A stretch of 64,000 bases of DNA from Ehretia macrophylla (Eukaryota > Streptophyta > Magnoliopsida > Boraginales > Ehretiaceae): positions 39,631,712 to 39,695,711 of the forward strand of contig CM075783.1 of assembly GCA_037974665.1 (NCBI GenBank). Direction: 5' to 3'. Each line of letters opens with the position of its first letter. The stretch's first letter is position 1. Below are positions 1 to 11,255 of this stretch, piece after piece. A program made the translations under genes and the position numbers. Under the pieces are notes generated by a model. It saw only the letters and a program-made list of their open reading frames with translations, was not told the DNA's origin and searched no databases.

Positions 1-425
1 ACTACTGCAGGCTTATGAAGTACTAGGCAAGAGTTAAGTAAAATGAATCTATCCAATCTTAAGCAGGTACAAATTGGTAAGCTAAGATCAACAAATACTT
101 GTGTAACAGGGATTGACAAATAAACGAGAGATAGTTATCATGCTAGGTTGTTAATCAAACGAGACTTCGAGATAACTAGTAGGCATTTCGATTGGTGCTA
201 AATAATAATCTTAGTTGGAAATGAATTTGAGATTGAAAGTTTTGAGGCGTTTAAAAAATTAGGTCAAACTAAAGAGCCCAATTACAGCCGTTATGCAGCC
301 GATTTTTTGGAGTTCTAGGCTAATGTTAAGTGTTAAATCTTAATGAATGATTAAGTATGTGAAATGGTATAAATGATTAGATCACACCCTAGTCTAACCT
401 CTATAGGATGGGTTGGGGCGTGACA
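1..425 (+). repeat. 3' end of the 5' LTR of element 1
   Basis: It aligns base for base with the last part of the LTRs ending at 14701, 23112 and 31575. It ends in GGCGTGACA, giving the CA terminus expected of an LTR. The rest of this LTR lies left of the window. Confidence 0.85.
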
Positions 426-436
426 CCTTATAGAAA

Positions 437-448
437 TGGTATCAGAGC
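437..448 (+). promoter_or_regulatory. Primer-binding site, initiator tRNA-Met type (element 1)
   Basis: TGGTATCAGAGC is complementary to the 3' end of plant initiator tRNA-Met and would prime minus-strand DNA synthesis. It starts 11 bases after the LTR end at 425. The leader from 449 to 704 is non-coding up to the gag ATG. Confidence 0.85.
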
Positions 449-704
449 CTAGATTGCTTAAGCCGGGTTTAACTCTCGGACCATGGGTAGAAGCCCTAAG
501 GTTATTGGGATGACTTGTTTATGTGTGTTAATGTGTGACAATATCAATTGTGCCTTCTCTGTTTCTATGTGTTTATGTGATTAACATGTCTTAACTGTTT
601 TGAGAATTGTGTGTCAATGTGAAATTGTATGCTGCATACCTCATACATTAAATTCTTGTCTTGTCGTATTCCAATAAGTTGTGCATCATAATCTGTTCCT
701 ATAG

Positions 705-1861
705 ATGGCTGGCCCTAATACCGGCAATACCAATAGGAGCGATGAGCCTCATGGAGCCAGAGATGCTCAAACTAATCCCAGCATGGCCATGTTTAACATG
801 ATGACGAATGCTATGGATCATGTGTCGCGAGTGATGGAACATCAAGATGCACGTGAAGCAAACAACAACAACAACAACAACAGGAATGATGGTAACAATG
901 GGAGAAATAGCAGAATGCGGGAGTTCATTGACTTTCGCCCATTCAAATTCTACGGGGAAGCTGATGATGAAAAGGCAGAGGCTTGGCTGTCTGAGATTGA
1001 AAGGATTTTTAGGCCACTTGATTATACTGATGAGGAAAAGATTGAGTTAGCTGTGTTTCTGTTGCACGGGGATGCTAAGCATTGGTGGTACACTGTGGAT
1101 GCACTTTGGGAAACTGATCATACACCTCCCTTGTGGGGTAATTTTGTTAAGGCATTCAAGGAGAAATACATACCTGTAGTTTCCAAGCAGAGGTGAATCG
1201 AAGAATTCATGCAGTTGAACCAGGGTAACATGACGGTAGCCCAGTATGAGGCTCGTTTTGACCGACTGTCCCATTATGCTCAATACATGGTCAGTACCCC
1301 TGAGGCAAAGATGTGGAATTTACGAATGGGTTGAGGCCAGAAATTTAGGATCAGTTGGCTTCGCATGACTTCACTACCTATTCTGTTCTCCTTGCGGCTG
1401 CCTCCCGAGTTAAGAAGAGGAAACTTGATAGAGCCGATTCAAGCCGGCCGAACAAGAAACCATATCAGCCTCCAGGTCAACAGAGGAAATTCCAGACTCA
1501 GAGTCGCAGTCAGGGCCAGAGCTAGAACAGACCAGTCAATAACCGTGGCCTGACTAAAGCACCATTAGCCTCTTCCACCCGTGGATCCACAGGTAGTTCA
1601 CATGCTACTCAGTCTATCAACTGTTCTTACTGTGACAAGAAGGGTCACACCGAGGCCCAGTGTTGGAAGAAGTCAGGACGATGCGTGCGGTGTGGCAGTG
1701 ATCAACATTAGATCAAGGATTGCCCTAAATGGCAAGGGGGACAAAATCAGATCAAACCAGCTGGTAGAGGCAAGACTCCAGTTCCTAGAGTTTAGGCTCG
1801 AGCTTATGCTATTGAGTGCAAGGAGCTTCCTAAGGAGACCGCTGTTGTTGAAGGTACATTC
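705..1861 (+). pseudogene. gag: gag (capsid/nucleocapsid), element 1, broken
   Basis: Structural protein that would package the element RNA in cytoplasmic particles. The ATG at 705 is conserved in all three copies. An Asn-rich run encoded by an AAC repeat (861-881) precedes the retrotransposon Gag domain, with FYGEADDEKAEAW and a conserved tryptophan pair near residue 126. The open part stops at 1194-1196, where CGA in the sister copies is TGA. A one-base loss near 1316 then shifts the frame, and further in-frame stops lie at 1346, 1523, 1709 and 1793. Two tandem CCHC zinc knuckles (1622-1723, each CX2CX4HX4C) still have all their cysteines, although the stop at 1709 falls inside the second. 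Inactive as it stands. Confidence 0.88.
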
Positions 1862-2968
1862 TTGATACTGAAACAACCAGTTAGGGTGCTAATTGATCCA
1901 GGTACTACTCATTCATTTATTACTCCCTTATGTGTGCAACGTGTGAAATTACGAGTTGAATGTTTGCCTTACAAAGTAGAAGTTGGTACTCCGATGGGTT
2001 CTAAACTTGTTACTAGCTCAGCTTGTAAAGCATGTAAAATCCAAATTAATGATAGGGAATTTTTAGCCAATCTTATAGTGTTACCTTTTCAAGACTATGA
2101 AGTCATCTTAGGGATGGACTGGTTGGCAAAGCATCATGCCCAACTAGATTACCGAATGAAGACTATAACATTCCAGATACCTGGTCAACCAACATTGGAA
2201 GTAATGGGTCGAAGAGACTTCACCGGGAGTTCCATCATTTCATTTACAAAAGCAGTGAAGTCCTTGAGAAAAGGGTGTAGTGAATACTTAGCTTACCTCA
2301 TCGACAAGCGATCAGACAAAGCTAAGTTGGAGGAGATGCCAGTGATTAAAGAATATGCTGATGTGTTTCCAGAAGAATTGCCTGGTTTACCCTCGGATTG
2401 GGAAATCGAGTTTGTAATAGAAGTACTGTCTGGCACCCAGCCAATATCTAAAGCTCCCTATCATATGGCACCAGCAGAGCTACAAGAATTGAAGTACCAA
2501 TTGCAAGGATTTTTGAAGAAGGGGTTTGTTCAACCAAGTTATTCTCCGTGGGGCGCACCAATCCTATTTGTAAAGAAGAAAGACAGAACGTTGAGGCTAT
2601 GCATCGATTATCGAGGATTGAACCAAGTAACCGTCAAGAATAAATACCCACTTCCACTGATCGACGAGTTGTTTGATCAACTTCAAGGAGCTCAAGTGTA
2701 TTCAAAACTCGACTTGAGACAAGGGTACTATCAGTTGCGGATCAAAAAGGAGGATGTGCCTAAATCGGCTTTCAGGGCGAGATATGGGCATTATGAATTT
2801 GTGGTGATGCCATTTGGGCTAACTAATGCCCCTGCAGCTTTTATGGACTTGATGCATAGGGTGTTTCAACCCTACTTGGACCAATTTATGGTGATCTTTA
2901 TTGATGATATTTTGGTATACTCGAAATCCGAGGCTGAGCACGAACAACATATGCGATTGGTATTGTAG
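1862..2968 (+). pseudogene. pol: Protease and N-terminal reverse transcriptase, element 1
   Basis: Longest open pol segment of this copy (about 368 codons); it starts inside the polyprotein, not at a true start. The aspartic protease active site reads [10 protein letters not shown] (Asp codon 1895-1897), followed by the VILGMDWL signature. The RT fingers and palm follow: LCIDYRGLN, then [10 protein letters not shown] with the first catalytic Asp at 2711-2713, [12 protein letters not shown], and [11 protein letters not shown] with the paired Asp codons at 2903-2908. It ends at a TAG (2966-2968) where element 2 has CAA. Protease plus most of RT could still be read here, but nothing joins it to the RT thumb and RNase H. 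Confidence 0.9.
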
Positions 2969-2986
2969 AAACTTCGAGAGCATCAA

Positions 2987-3906
2987 TTGTATGCAAAGTT
3001 TAGCAAATGCGAAATTTGGTTGCGGCAGATTGCATTCTTGGGGCACATCATATCCCAAGAGGGAATAGCAGTGGACCCAGCAAAGATAGAAGCGGTGATG
3101 TCTTGGAAGAAGCCGAAAAATGTTACGAAAGTTCAGAGTTTTCTCGATTTAGCCAGCTATTATCGGAGATTCGTGAAGGATTTCTCAAAGATTGTAGGAT
3201 CGCTTACAAAACTCACTCAAAAGAAAACAAAGTTCGTGTGGGATGACAAGTGTGAGAACAGCTTTCAAGAATTGAAGAAAAGATTGACTACCGCACCTAT
3301 TCTTGCATTGCCTGAAGGGAGTCAAGGCTTTGTAATCTATAGTGATGCATCTAAGGAAAGAGTGGGTTGTGTGTTAATGCAGAATGGTAGAGTGATTGCG
3401 TATGCCTCTAGGAAGCCCAAGCCATATGAATTGAACTACCCGACGAATGATTTGGAGTTAGCGGCTATTGTGTTTGCACTCAAGAAATGGAGGCACTATC
3501 TGTGGGGTAACAAGTTTGAGGTGTTTACTGATCACAAGAGCTTGAAATACTTGTCCTCACAAAAGAGTTGAACATGAGGCAAAGACGGTGGATGGAGCTC
3601 TTGGATTATTATAACTGTACAATCAATTATATGTCTGGTAAAATAAATGTAGTTGCAGATGCCTTAAGTCGGAAAGTGAGCATGGAAAAATTGGATGTTA
3701 AGGTGCAGGAGTTGTTAGAGGGAGCATTTTTGTGGAATCCACAATTAACTCAAAAAGGGTTACTATTTGCCACTACACAAGTTCAATCGACCTTGTTGTC
3801 TGAATTGCGAGAGGCTCAACAGAAGGACCGTCAGTTTCAAAAAATTAAAGAAAGCAACACAGATTTCAAGTATTATGATGATGGTATATGGAGGTTCAGG
3901 AGTTGA
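2987..3906 (+). pseudogene. pol: RT thumb, RNase H and connection, element 1, broken
   Basis: In frame with the upstream RT piece after the stop at 2966. It carries the conserved [15 protein letters not shown] region, then RNase H with the YSDAS and [14 protein letters not shown] motifs and TDHKSLKYL near 3526-3552. These supply the Asp-Glu-Asp residues of RNase H, which removes the RNA template. A one-base loss in the A-run near 3562 shifts the frame, and the remainder continues from 3568 in another frame through the ADALSRK end of RNase H. A TGA at 3904-3906 closes it. Confidence 0.88.
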
Positions 3907-3930
3907 ATTTGTGTTCCTAATAACCCGGAG

Positions 3931-4770
3931 TTGAAAAAGAAGATTCTTGAAGAAGCCCATAACTCGAGATACACTATTCACCCCGGTGGAACAAAGATGT
4001 ACCGGGATTTGAAGCAACACTATTGGTGGAACAAAGATATGCTAAGGGTGAGTGTTGTAGACTTTGGAAAAAGTTGGGAGAAATATCTGGCCATAGCGGA
4101 GTTCGCTTATAATAACAGCTATCAGGCCACTATCGAGATGGCCCCATTTGAGGCATTGTATGGACGTAAGTGTCGATCCCCAATTTACTAGGATGAAGTA
4201 GGTGAGACGAAGACTTTTGACCCGACCCTGCTACCAGAACTTATGAATACTGTTGATAATGTCCACCTCATCCGGAAACGGATGCTTACCACCCAAAGCA
4301 GGTAGAAAAATTATGCAGACCAACGGAGACAGAATCTAGAGTTTGAGGTCGGCGACAAGGTGTTCTTGAAGTTATCACCTCGGAGGGGACTGATTAAACA
4401 TGGCAAGGGTGGAAAGTTGAGCTCGAGGTTTGTAGGACCATTTGGAATAGTTGAAAAGGTTGGCAAATTGGCGTATCACCTGGAACTACCCCAAAACCTC
4501 TCCAATATCCATGATATCTTCCATGTTTCAATGCTACGGAAATATCAACCTGATCCATCGCATATCTTGAAGCCAGAGCCGTTGCAGCTTCGGGAGAACT
4601 TGTCTTATGAAGATAAGCCCAATCAGATCCTAGACGAGCAAGATCGGGAATCACGCAACAAGTCGATACCAATGGTGAAAGTGTTGAGGGATCACCATGG
4701 AGTTGAAGAAGCAACGTGGGAAAGACGAGACCAAATGGAGCAACAGTATCCAACATTATTTCAAAGGTAA
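3931..4770 (+). pseudogene. pol: Integrase remnant and chromodomain, element 1; catalytic core deleted
   Basis: Integrase inserts the DNA copy into the genome. Here the N-terminal histidine part (HNSRYTIHPGG) leads straight into KDMLRVSVVDFGKSW. Against element 3, 447 bp (149 codons) are missing at about 4034, in frame, so the zinc-site cysteine pair and all three residues of the D-D-35-E triad are gone. Stops follow at 4189 (TGG to TAG) and 4303 (CAG to TAG). The last open part, 4360-4770, keeps the GPY/F module (FVGPFGIVEKVGKLAYHLEL) and a chromodomain-type tail with WERRDQMEQQYP. No envelope gene follows. The integrase activity is certainly lost. Confidence 0.87.
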
Positions 4771-4797
4771 TATTGAATTTCAGGACAAAATTCTTTT

Positions 4798-4810
4798 AAG
4801 GAGGGGAGGA
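4798..4810 (+). promoter_or_regulatory. Polypurine tract, element 1
   Basis: AAGGAGGGGAGGA directly abuts the 3' LTR start TGTGAGGCCC. Polypurine tracts prime plus-strand synthesis; the equivalent tracts in the other copies are at 19517 and 27941. Confidence 0.8.
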
Positions 4811-7118
4811 TGTGAGGCCCGTCCTCGATTTGCGTGTGATACCTCGTTTCACGTGTCCTAACCTCGAATTGCGTGCTTTGACCTAGATTTAAGAGTCGTG
4901 TCTCGTTTTATGTTCCTTTTATTGAATTACGTGCATTCATTTAGAGTTGCGTGCATTTATTTGGAAAATGTGCATTCATCTCGTAGTTCGTGCCTTATCT
5001 CGTAGTGCGTATCCTAGACCTAGATAAGCGTGCCCGCACGCTAATCAAGAAAGCATCTTACACGAAGCACTAGATTATTAACTAATCCTACAAACTCCAC
5101 TAACTAATATTAAAATGCTAAGTCAATGCACTAGAAGACAAAATTTCACCAAAAGCTAAACATTCTTATTCTTTATTCTTTTGCATATTCCAAACACATA
5201 CAATTAAATAATGCTCAAAACATGACAAAAATTCAGAAATTTCACAAGCTATGACCGACCATGTGAAGAGCTTGTGAATGCTTTGCAATTTCAAAATTCA
5301 TTCCTAGACAAGTCTATGACACAATGCATAAAAAATGAAACAAAACACACCTACCAAGCTTCACTTTATCGACCAAAACACTCCATGCTTCTTCACATTT
5401 CAAGATTGCACAAGGACTAAGGGAATTTCAGAAATTGTAGAGCTCTAGGCCGACACATGCATTCAAACACCCTCAAAGCATCTTCAACCTCATTTGTGCT
5501 TCCAAACCTTCTCTCAAGCTCTCAATTCCTCTCTCTTTCTCGGCCAAGGCTGCACCCTCAAGTCCCATAGCTTAAGCTCATCTCCTAAAGCTCACCAAGA
5601 CACTCAAGGACCCTAGGAAGCTCGACCAAGCAAGCAAGAAGCAAAAAAATTGCATGCAAGCTCATAAAACCCTTCATTTCAGCTTAGGTATGTTTGATAG
5701 CTTCTATTTCATTTCCTTTTGTTCTAGCCACATGCACATACTAAGAACATGGTAACTAAGCTAGGAATTATAGAATCTCAAGCTATCTCTCGGCCAAACA
5801 AGGGGAAAGGACGTTTTGTGCATCTTCAAGAGTTTTGAGCATCATTTGTTTTCAATAGGCTAAGGTGAGGGTTAATCCTTTTTAAAAGCTTTCGAAAACC
5901 ACATGCATACCTTCATATGTCTAGATTTACCTCTGTACTTGTTGTATATGGGTGTGCATGAGCTTATATAACCATGCATGGCAAGATATTTGGCTAGGAC
6001 TTGAAGATAGGAAAAATCACGTAGCTGGCAGAATTCTGACTTGTTAGAACGAAGTGTATTTGGCCTGGTTAATGATGTTGAAAATGGGTGAAAAGTGGTA
6101 GACGACTAGTTTTGCCAGTTCTGAGAATTTTTCGTAGAAATAGGCCAAGGCCAATTTGGACTCTAAGGTCTCCAAAATGACAAACCATCGAAAGGTGTCT
6201 AAATTTGAAAAATCTGGAAAAATGGAGCAGGTTTTTGGCAGTTCACTGTCCTTGTAGAACGATACCGTTTTGACCAATTTGGACTCTAGGGTGCTAGATC
6301 TTTCAGTTCTGGACATTTTTGTCAGAAATAGGCTAAAGCCAAATTTGATCCTAAAACCCTCGAAAATGGCAAGTATTGAAATACGTACGAATCTTGCAGT
6401 TTTGCGTAGTCTCACGGTTTTAGCTATAACTCTTGAATCCGAACTCCAAATGATGCGAGGTTTGTTTCTAGAGTCAAATCACTCATTAAGATTTAATTTG
6501 ACATTTTGTTCACTAGAATTGGAGGTTGGTTGCTTGTCTAAATGATTGTGGGAAAATAGACCATTGCGGTGAGGTTTTTATCTAGTGATATGATTTGAAA
6601 ATTATTGTAACTCCTCTTGTGGTGTTGAATGCTTGGGATTGTGGCACTTGGATGTTGTGTGGACTGTTTTGGATGATTGAGGATGTTTTAATTAATCGAT
6701 GCATGGCTTGGGTTTAATTACGTGACAACTTGTGGCTTGATCACACGTGTAAGCATGAATTGAAACCCTAGTGACTATGAAAACTAGCTAAGTGTTGATC
6801 CTATGGTTATTGTGTCTAATTATGTGATTAGTGGGCTGCCTGTAGTTGTCCTTATAGCCCTAAATGTGATTTTCGATGATTACATGTTGATAAGTAGACT
6901 TTTCTTGCACCCGATCTCATGTAAACGTCGTTGTATGCTTGTATAACTTTATTACTTGATTTCGTGAACCCCGAAATGAGTTATATTACTTAATTTACAT
7001 GTGTTACTTGGCTGCCCGTTTAATATTCATATAACTCCATGTATTTTACAAGAAAAATTATATGTCAAAGCATGCCTTGTGTGTTTACTTGTCAATGTGC
7101 GATCTTATAACTGCATGG
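4811..7118 (+). repeat. 3' LTR of element 1, truncated at its 3' end
   Basis: It starts TGTGAGGCCC after the polypurine tract and aligns with 10075 onward to about 12425, then stops. After ATCTTATAACTGC the sequence becomes satellite (CCTGGTCCAAAGCCCC). About 1.2-1.3 kb of LTR, including R/U5 and the CA end, is missing. The break falls within a shared GGAG, pointing to microhomology-mediated deletion. Several 60-120 aa open frames inside (for example 6044-6415) are chance; they are not kept in the sister LTRs. Confidence 0.85.
5963..5973 (+). promoter_or_regulatory. Candidate TATA box in LTR of element 1
   Basis: CTTATATAACC lies about 1.15 kb into the LTR and is identical in all four LTRs (also 11245, 20696 and 29119). 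It is the best TATA match conserved across copies. The transcription start is not shown by sequence. Confidence 0.35.
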
Positions 7119-10074
7119 AGGCCTGGTCCAAAGCCCCACGATCTCGGTTTGCGGGCCCAACCTCTACGTGAAGCGAAGTTGTCTTGCCTAAGGTGCCGTG
7201 GGATTCGATAATATAAATATGATGGATTAGGTTTTCGTCCTTTTCTAGGCTCACGACGTACGATCCGGGAAGGAAAAATAGCGCAAAAGAAGAAAAGTGT
7301 CCCAAAACTGATGAAAACATTTGATTTTGGGCTCCAAAATCAGGCGCAGACGTCAAGGCTTGATACTCCCATCGTAGGCTCTCAGAGAGCTTTCCAACGG
7401 TATGTTGTCTACCACATAACTCCTTACAGATCAAAAGTTATGGGCAAAGGAGCGACGGAGACTTGGTCCCAAGCCCCACGCCCTCGGTTTGCGTGCCCAA
7501 CCTCTACGTGAAGTGAAGTTGTCTTGCCCAAGGTGCCATGGGATTCGATAATAGAAATGTGATGGATTAGGTTGTCATCTTTTTCGCGACTCACGAAGTA
7601 CGATCTGGGACGGAAAAACAGCGCAAAAGAAGAAAAGTATCCAGAAACTGATGAAAATGTTTAATTTTGGATTTCAAAAATAGGCGCAGCCGAGAAGGCT
7701 TGCTAGCCTCGTCATAGAGCTCTCGGAGAGCTTTCCAACGGAATGCTGTGCGCTACGTAACTCCTTACGAATCAAAAGTTATGGGCACCGGAGCGACGGA
7801 GACTTGGTCCCAAGCCCCACGCCCTCGTTTTGTGGGCCCAGCCTCTACGTGAAGCGAAGTTTTCTTGCCCAAGATTCCATTGGATTCGATAATAGAAATG
7901 TGATGGATTAGGTTATCGTCCTTTTCGCGACTCACGACGTACGATCCGGGACAGAAAACCAGCGCAAAAGAAGAAAAGTGTCCCAAAACTAATGAAAACA
8001 TTCAATTTTGTGCTCTGAAAATAGGCATAGTCGAGCTGTCATGCTGCCCCCGTCGTAGAGCTCTCGGAGAGCTTTCCAACGGTATGCTGTGCGCCACGTA
8101 ACTCATTACGGATCAAAAGTTATAGGCACCGGAGAGACAGATACTTGGTCACAAGCCCCACGCCCTCGGTTTGCGGGCCCAGCCTCTACGTGAAGTGAAG
8201 TTGTCATGCCCAAGGTGTCATGGGATTTGGTAATAGAAATGTGATTGATTAGGTTGTAGTCCTTTTTGCGGTTGACGACGAACTATCCGGGACGGGAAAA
8301 CAACGCAAAAGTATAAAAGTATCCCGAAAGTGATGAAAACGTTCGATTTTGGGCTCCGAAATCAAGCACAGTCGAGCAGGCATGCTGCGCTCGTCGTAGA
8401 GCTCTCAGAGAGCTTTCCAACGTCATGTTGTGCGGCGCGTAACTCCTTACAGATCAAAAGTTATGGGCAAATGAGCGACGGAGACCTGGTCCCAAGCCCT
8501 ACGCCCTCAGTTTGCGGGCCCATCCTCTACGTGAAGTGAAGTTGTCTTGCCCAAGATGCCATGGGATTCGATAATAGAAATCTGATGGATTAGTTTGTCG
8601 TCCTTTTCTAGGCTCACGACGTACGATCCGTGAAGGAAAAACAGCGCAAAAGAATAAAAGTGTTCCAAAACTGATGAAAATGTTCGATTTTGGACTCCGA
8701 AAACAGGCACAGTCGGGCAGGCTTGCTGCCCTCGTCGTAGATCTCTCAGAGAGCTTTCCAACGGAATGCTGTACGCCGCGTAACACCTTACGGATCAAAA
8801 GTTATGGGCACCGGAGCGACGGAGACCTGGTCCCAAGCCCCACGTCCTCGTTTTGTTTGCCCAGCCTCTACATGAAGCGAAGTTGTCTTGCCCAAGGTGC
8901 CGTGTGATTCGATAATAGAAATGTGATGGATTAGGTTGTCGTTCTTTTCACGGCTCACGACGTACGATCCGGGACAGAAAAATAGCACAAAAGAAGAAAA
9001 GTGTCCCGAAACGGATGAAAGCATTCGATTTTGTGCTCTAAAAATAGGCATAGTCGAGCAGGCATGCTCTCCCCGTCGTAGAGCTCTCGGAGAGCTTTCC
9101 ATCGGTATACTGTGCGCCACGTAACTCATTACAGATCAAAAGTTATGGGCACCGGAGCGACAGATACCTAGTCACAAGCCCTACGTCCTCGGTTTGCAGG
9201 CCCAGCCTCTACGTGAGGTGAAGTTGTCATGCCCAAGGTGTCGTAGGATTCAGTAATAGAAATGTGGTTGATTAGGTTGTCGTCCTTTTCGCGGCTGAAG
9301 ACGTATGATCCGGTACGGAAAAATAGCGCAAAAGTAGAAAAGTATTTCGAAACTGATGAAAATGTTCGATTTTGGGCTTCGAAAACAGGCACAGCTGAGC
9401 AGGCCTGTTTCTCCCATCGTAGAGCTCTCAAAAAGATTTCCAACGGTATGCTGTGCGCTACGAACTCCTTACACATCAAAAGTTATGGGCAAAGGAGCGA
9501 CGGAGACCTGGTCCCAAGCCCCACGGCCTCGGTTTGCGAGCCCAGCCTCTACGTGAAGCAAAGTTGTCTTGCCCAAGGTGCTGTGGGATTCGATAATAGA
9601 AATGTGATGGATTAGGTTGTCGTCCTTTTCTAGGCTCACGACGTACGATCCGAGAAGGAAAAACAACGCAAAATGAAGAAAAGTGTTCCAAAACTGATGA
9701 AAACGTTCGATTTTAGGCTTTGAAAACAGGTGCAGTCGAGCAGGCTTGCTGTCCCCGTCATAGAGCTCTCTGAGAGCTTTCCAATGGTATGATGTGCGCT
9801 ACGTAACTTCTTACGGATCAAAAGTTATGGGCAAAGAAGCGACGGAGACCTGGTCCCAAGCCCTACGCCCTCGGCTTGTGGGCCCAGCCTCTACATGAAG
9901 CGAAGTTGTCTTGCCAAAGGTGTCGTGGGATTCGATAATTGAAATGTGATGGATTAGGTTACCGTCCTTTTCTAGGCTCACGACGTACGATCTGGGAAGA
10001 AAAAACAGCGCAAAAGTAGAAAAGTGTCACAAAACTAATGAAAACGTTCGATTTTGGGCTCTGAAAATAGGCGC
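7119..10074. repeat. 341-bp satellite, block 1 (about 8.7 monomers)
   Basis: The marker gcgacggagac recurs at 7452, 7793, 8134 and 8475, exactly 341 bp apart. Monomers carry GGTCCCAAGCCCCACGCCCT, the A-tract region, a 15-bp dyad around AGCTCTCGGAGAGCT, and TCAAAAGTTATGGGCA. Variant types mix: some have TTTCTAGGCTCACGACG, some TTTCGCGGCTCACGACG, and some GATACCTGGTCACAAG plus CGCGGCTGACGACG. The block begins mid-monomer at the broken LTR and ends at TSD GGCGC. Open frames of 60-120 aa on both strands are by-products of the repeat. Confidence 0.95.
10070..10074. repeat. Target-site duplication GGCGC, left
   Basis: The five bases just before TGTGAGGCCC match the five just after the last LTR (31576-31580). 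Removing the insertion and one copy restores a continuous satellite monomer (ATAGGCGC then CGCTGAGCAGG). Confidence 0.85.
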
Positions 10075-11244
10075 TGTGAGGCCCGACCTCGATTTGCGTG
10101 CGATACCTTGTTTCGTGTGCCATAACCTAGAATTGCATGCCTTGACCTAGGTTTAAGTGTCGTGTCTCGTTTTATTTGCCTTGCATCGAATTACATGCAT
10201 TCATTTAGGGTTGCGTGCATTTGTTTGGAAAACGTGCATTCGTCTCGTAGTTCGTGCTTTACCTCGTAGTGCGTGCCCTAAACCTAGGAAAGCATACCCG
10301 CATGCTAATCAAGAAAGCATCTTACACGAAGCATTAGATTATTAATTAATCCTACAAATTCCACTAACTAATATTAAAATGCTAAGTCAATGTACTAGAA
10401 GACAAAATTTCACCAAAAGCTAAACATTCTTATTCTTTATTCTTTATTCTTTTGCATATTCCAAGCACACACAATTAAATAAAGCTTAAAGCATGACATA
10501 ATTCAGAAATTGGAGCCAAGATGGCTGGCCATACTAAGAGCTTGAGCAAGGTTTGAACCATTATTTTATGTCTTGCATGCTTAGTCAAAACAAAAAAAAA
10601 AATCTCACACCATGACAAATCTTTCTTTGTACCAAGACACCTTTTGCTAAACACCAAGCTGCACATCTCGGCCTCTTCACCATTGTGTCTCCTCACAATT
10701 CAAATTGCTCAACATAACAACACAAAATCAGAATTTTGAGAGCATAGGGCCGACACACACACCAACATTTCATTTTCCTCAAAACATTCTCTCTTTCTCT
10801 CATCTTCTCTCACTCTCTCGGCCTTGGCTGCATTCATGACTCTCCATAGATTAAACTCATCTCCTAAGGTTCACCTAGACATGCAAGGACGCTAGGAAAC
10901 TCGACCAAGTAAGCAAGAAGCAAGAAAAATTGCATGCAAGCTCATAGAACTCTCATTTCGGCCTAGGTATGTTCGATAGCTTTTCTTTCATCTCCCTTTT
11001 GTTCTAACCACATGCACATACTAAGAACATGGTAACTCAGCTAGGAATTAAGGAAATCAAGCAATATCTCTCGGCTAAACAAGGAGAGAATCCCATTTTG
11101 TGCATCTTCAAAAGTTTTGAGCATCATTTGTTGTCAATAGGCTAAGGTGAGGATTAATCATTTTTAAAAGCTTTCAAAAACAACATGCATGCCTTCATAT
11201 GTCTAGATTTACCTCTGTACTTGTTTTATATGTGTGTGCATGAG

Positions 11245-11255
11245 CTTATATAACC
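11245..11255 (+). promoter_or_regulatory. Candidate TATA box in LTR A
   Basis: CTTATATAACC at the same relative place as in the other LTRs; the next base differs (G for A), so the core is conserved better than its flank. Confidence 0.35.

Larger units (their letters stand above)
1..7118 (+). mobile_element. Ty3/gypsy chromovirus (Tekay/Del-like), copy 1, partial and decayed
   Basis: The parts in order are the end of a 5' LTR (to 425), a tRNA-iMet primer site, gag, protease, RT, RNase H, integrase remnant, chromodomain, polypurine tract, and a 3' LTR truncated near 7118. The left end lies outside the window, so no target duplication can be checked. The internal region is 4,385 bp against 4,828 and 4,840 bp in the other two copies; an integrase deletion accounts for most of the difference. 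Its LTR differs from the other copies in long stretches of the 5' half (about 5200-5450), so it belongs to an older or sister subfamily. The clade call rests on the C-terminal chromodomain, the long LTRs and the single gag-pol frame. I am sure of Ty3/gypsy chromovirus and less sure of Tekay. Confidence 0.9.

Noticed and set aside
1365-1865. Open frames overlapping gag (also at 24059-24559)
   Set aside because: They run in a different frame across the true gag and zinc-knuckle reading, whose motifs are clear. Their similarity between copies follows from the gag sequence itself.
4771-4797. Envelope-like gene after integrase
   Set aside because: In all three copies only about 30-40 bp lie between the chromodomain stop and the polypurine tract, so there is no room for one.
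6044-6545. Overlapping open frames on both strands inside the element 1 LTR
   Set aside because: Not kept in LTRs A, B or C, no recognisable domain, and the region is non-coding LTR.
7241-7275. Possible CENP-B box in the satellite (the ACGACGTACGATCCGGGA part)
   Set aside because: By eye it matches about seven of the nine key positions of the mammalian box, but the leading TT is replaced. Plants have no established CENP-B with this role, so a chance match is more likely.
10157-10345. Small open frame at the start of LTR A
   Set aside because: Not conserved in LTR B, LTR C or element 1, and it lies in U3-like sequence.
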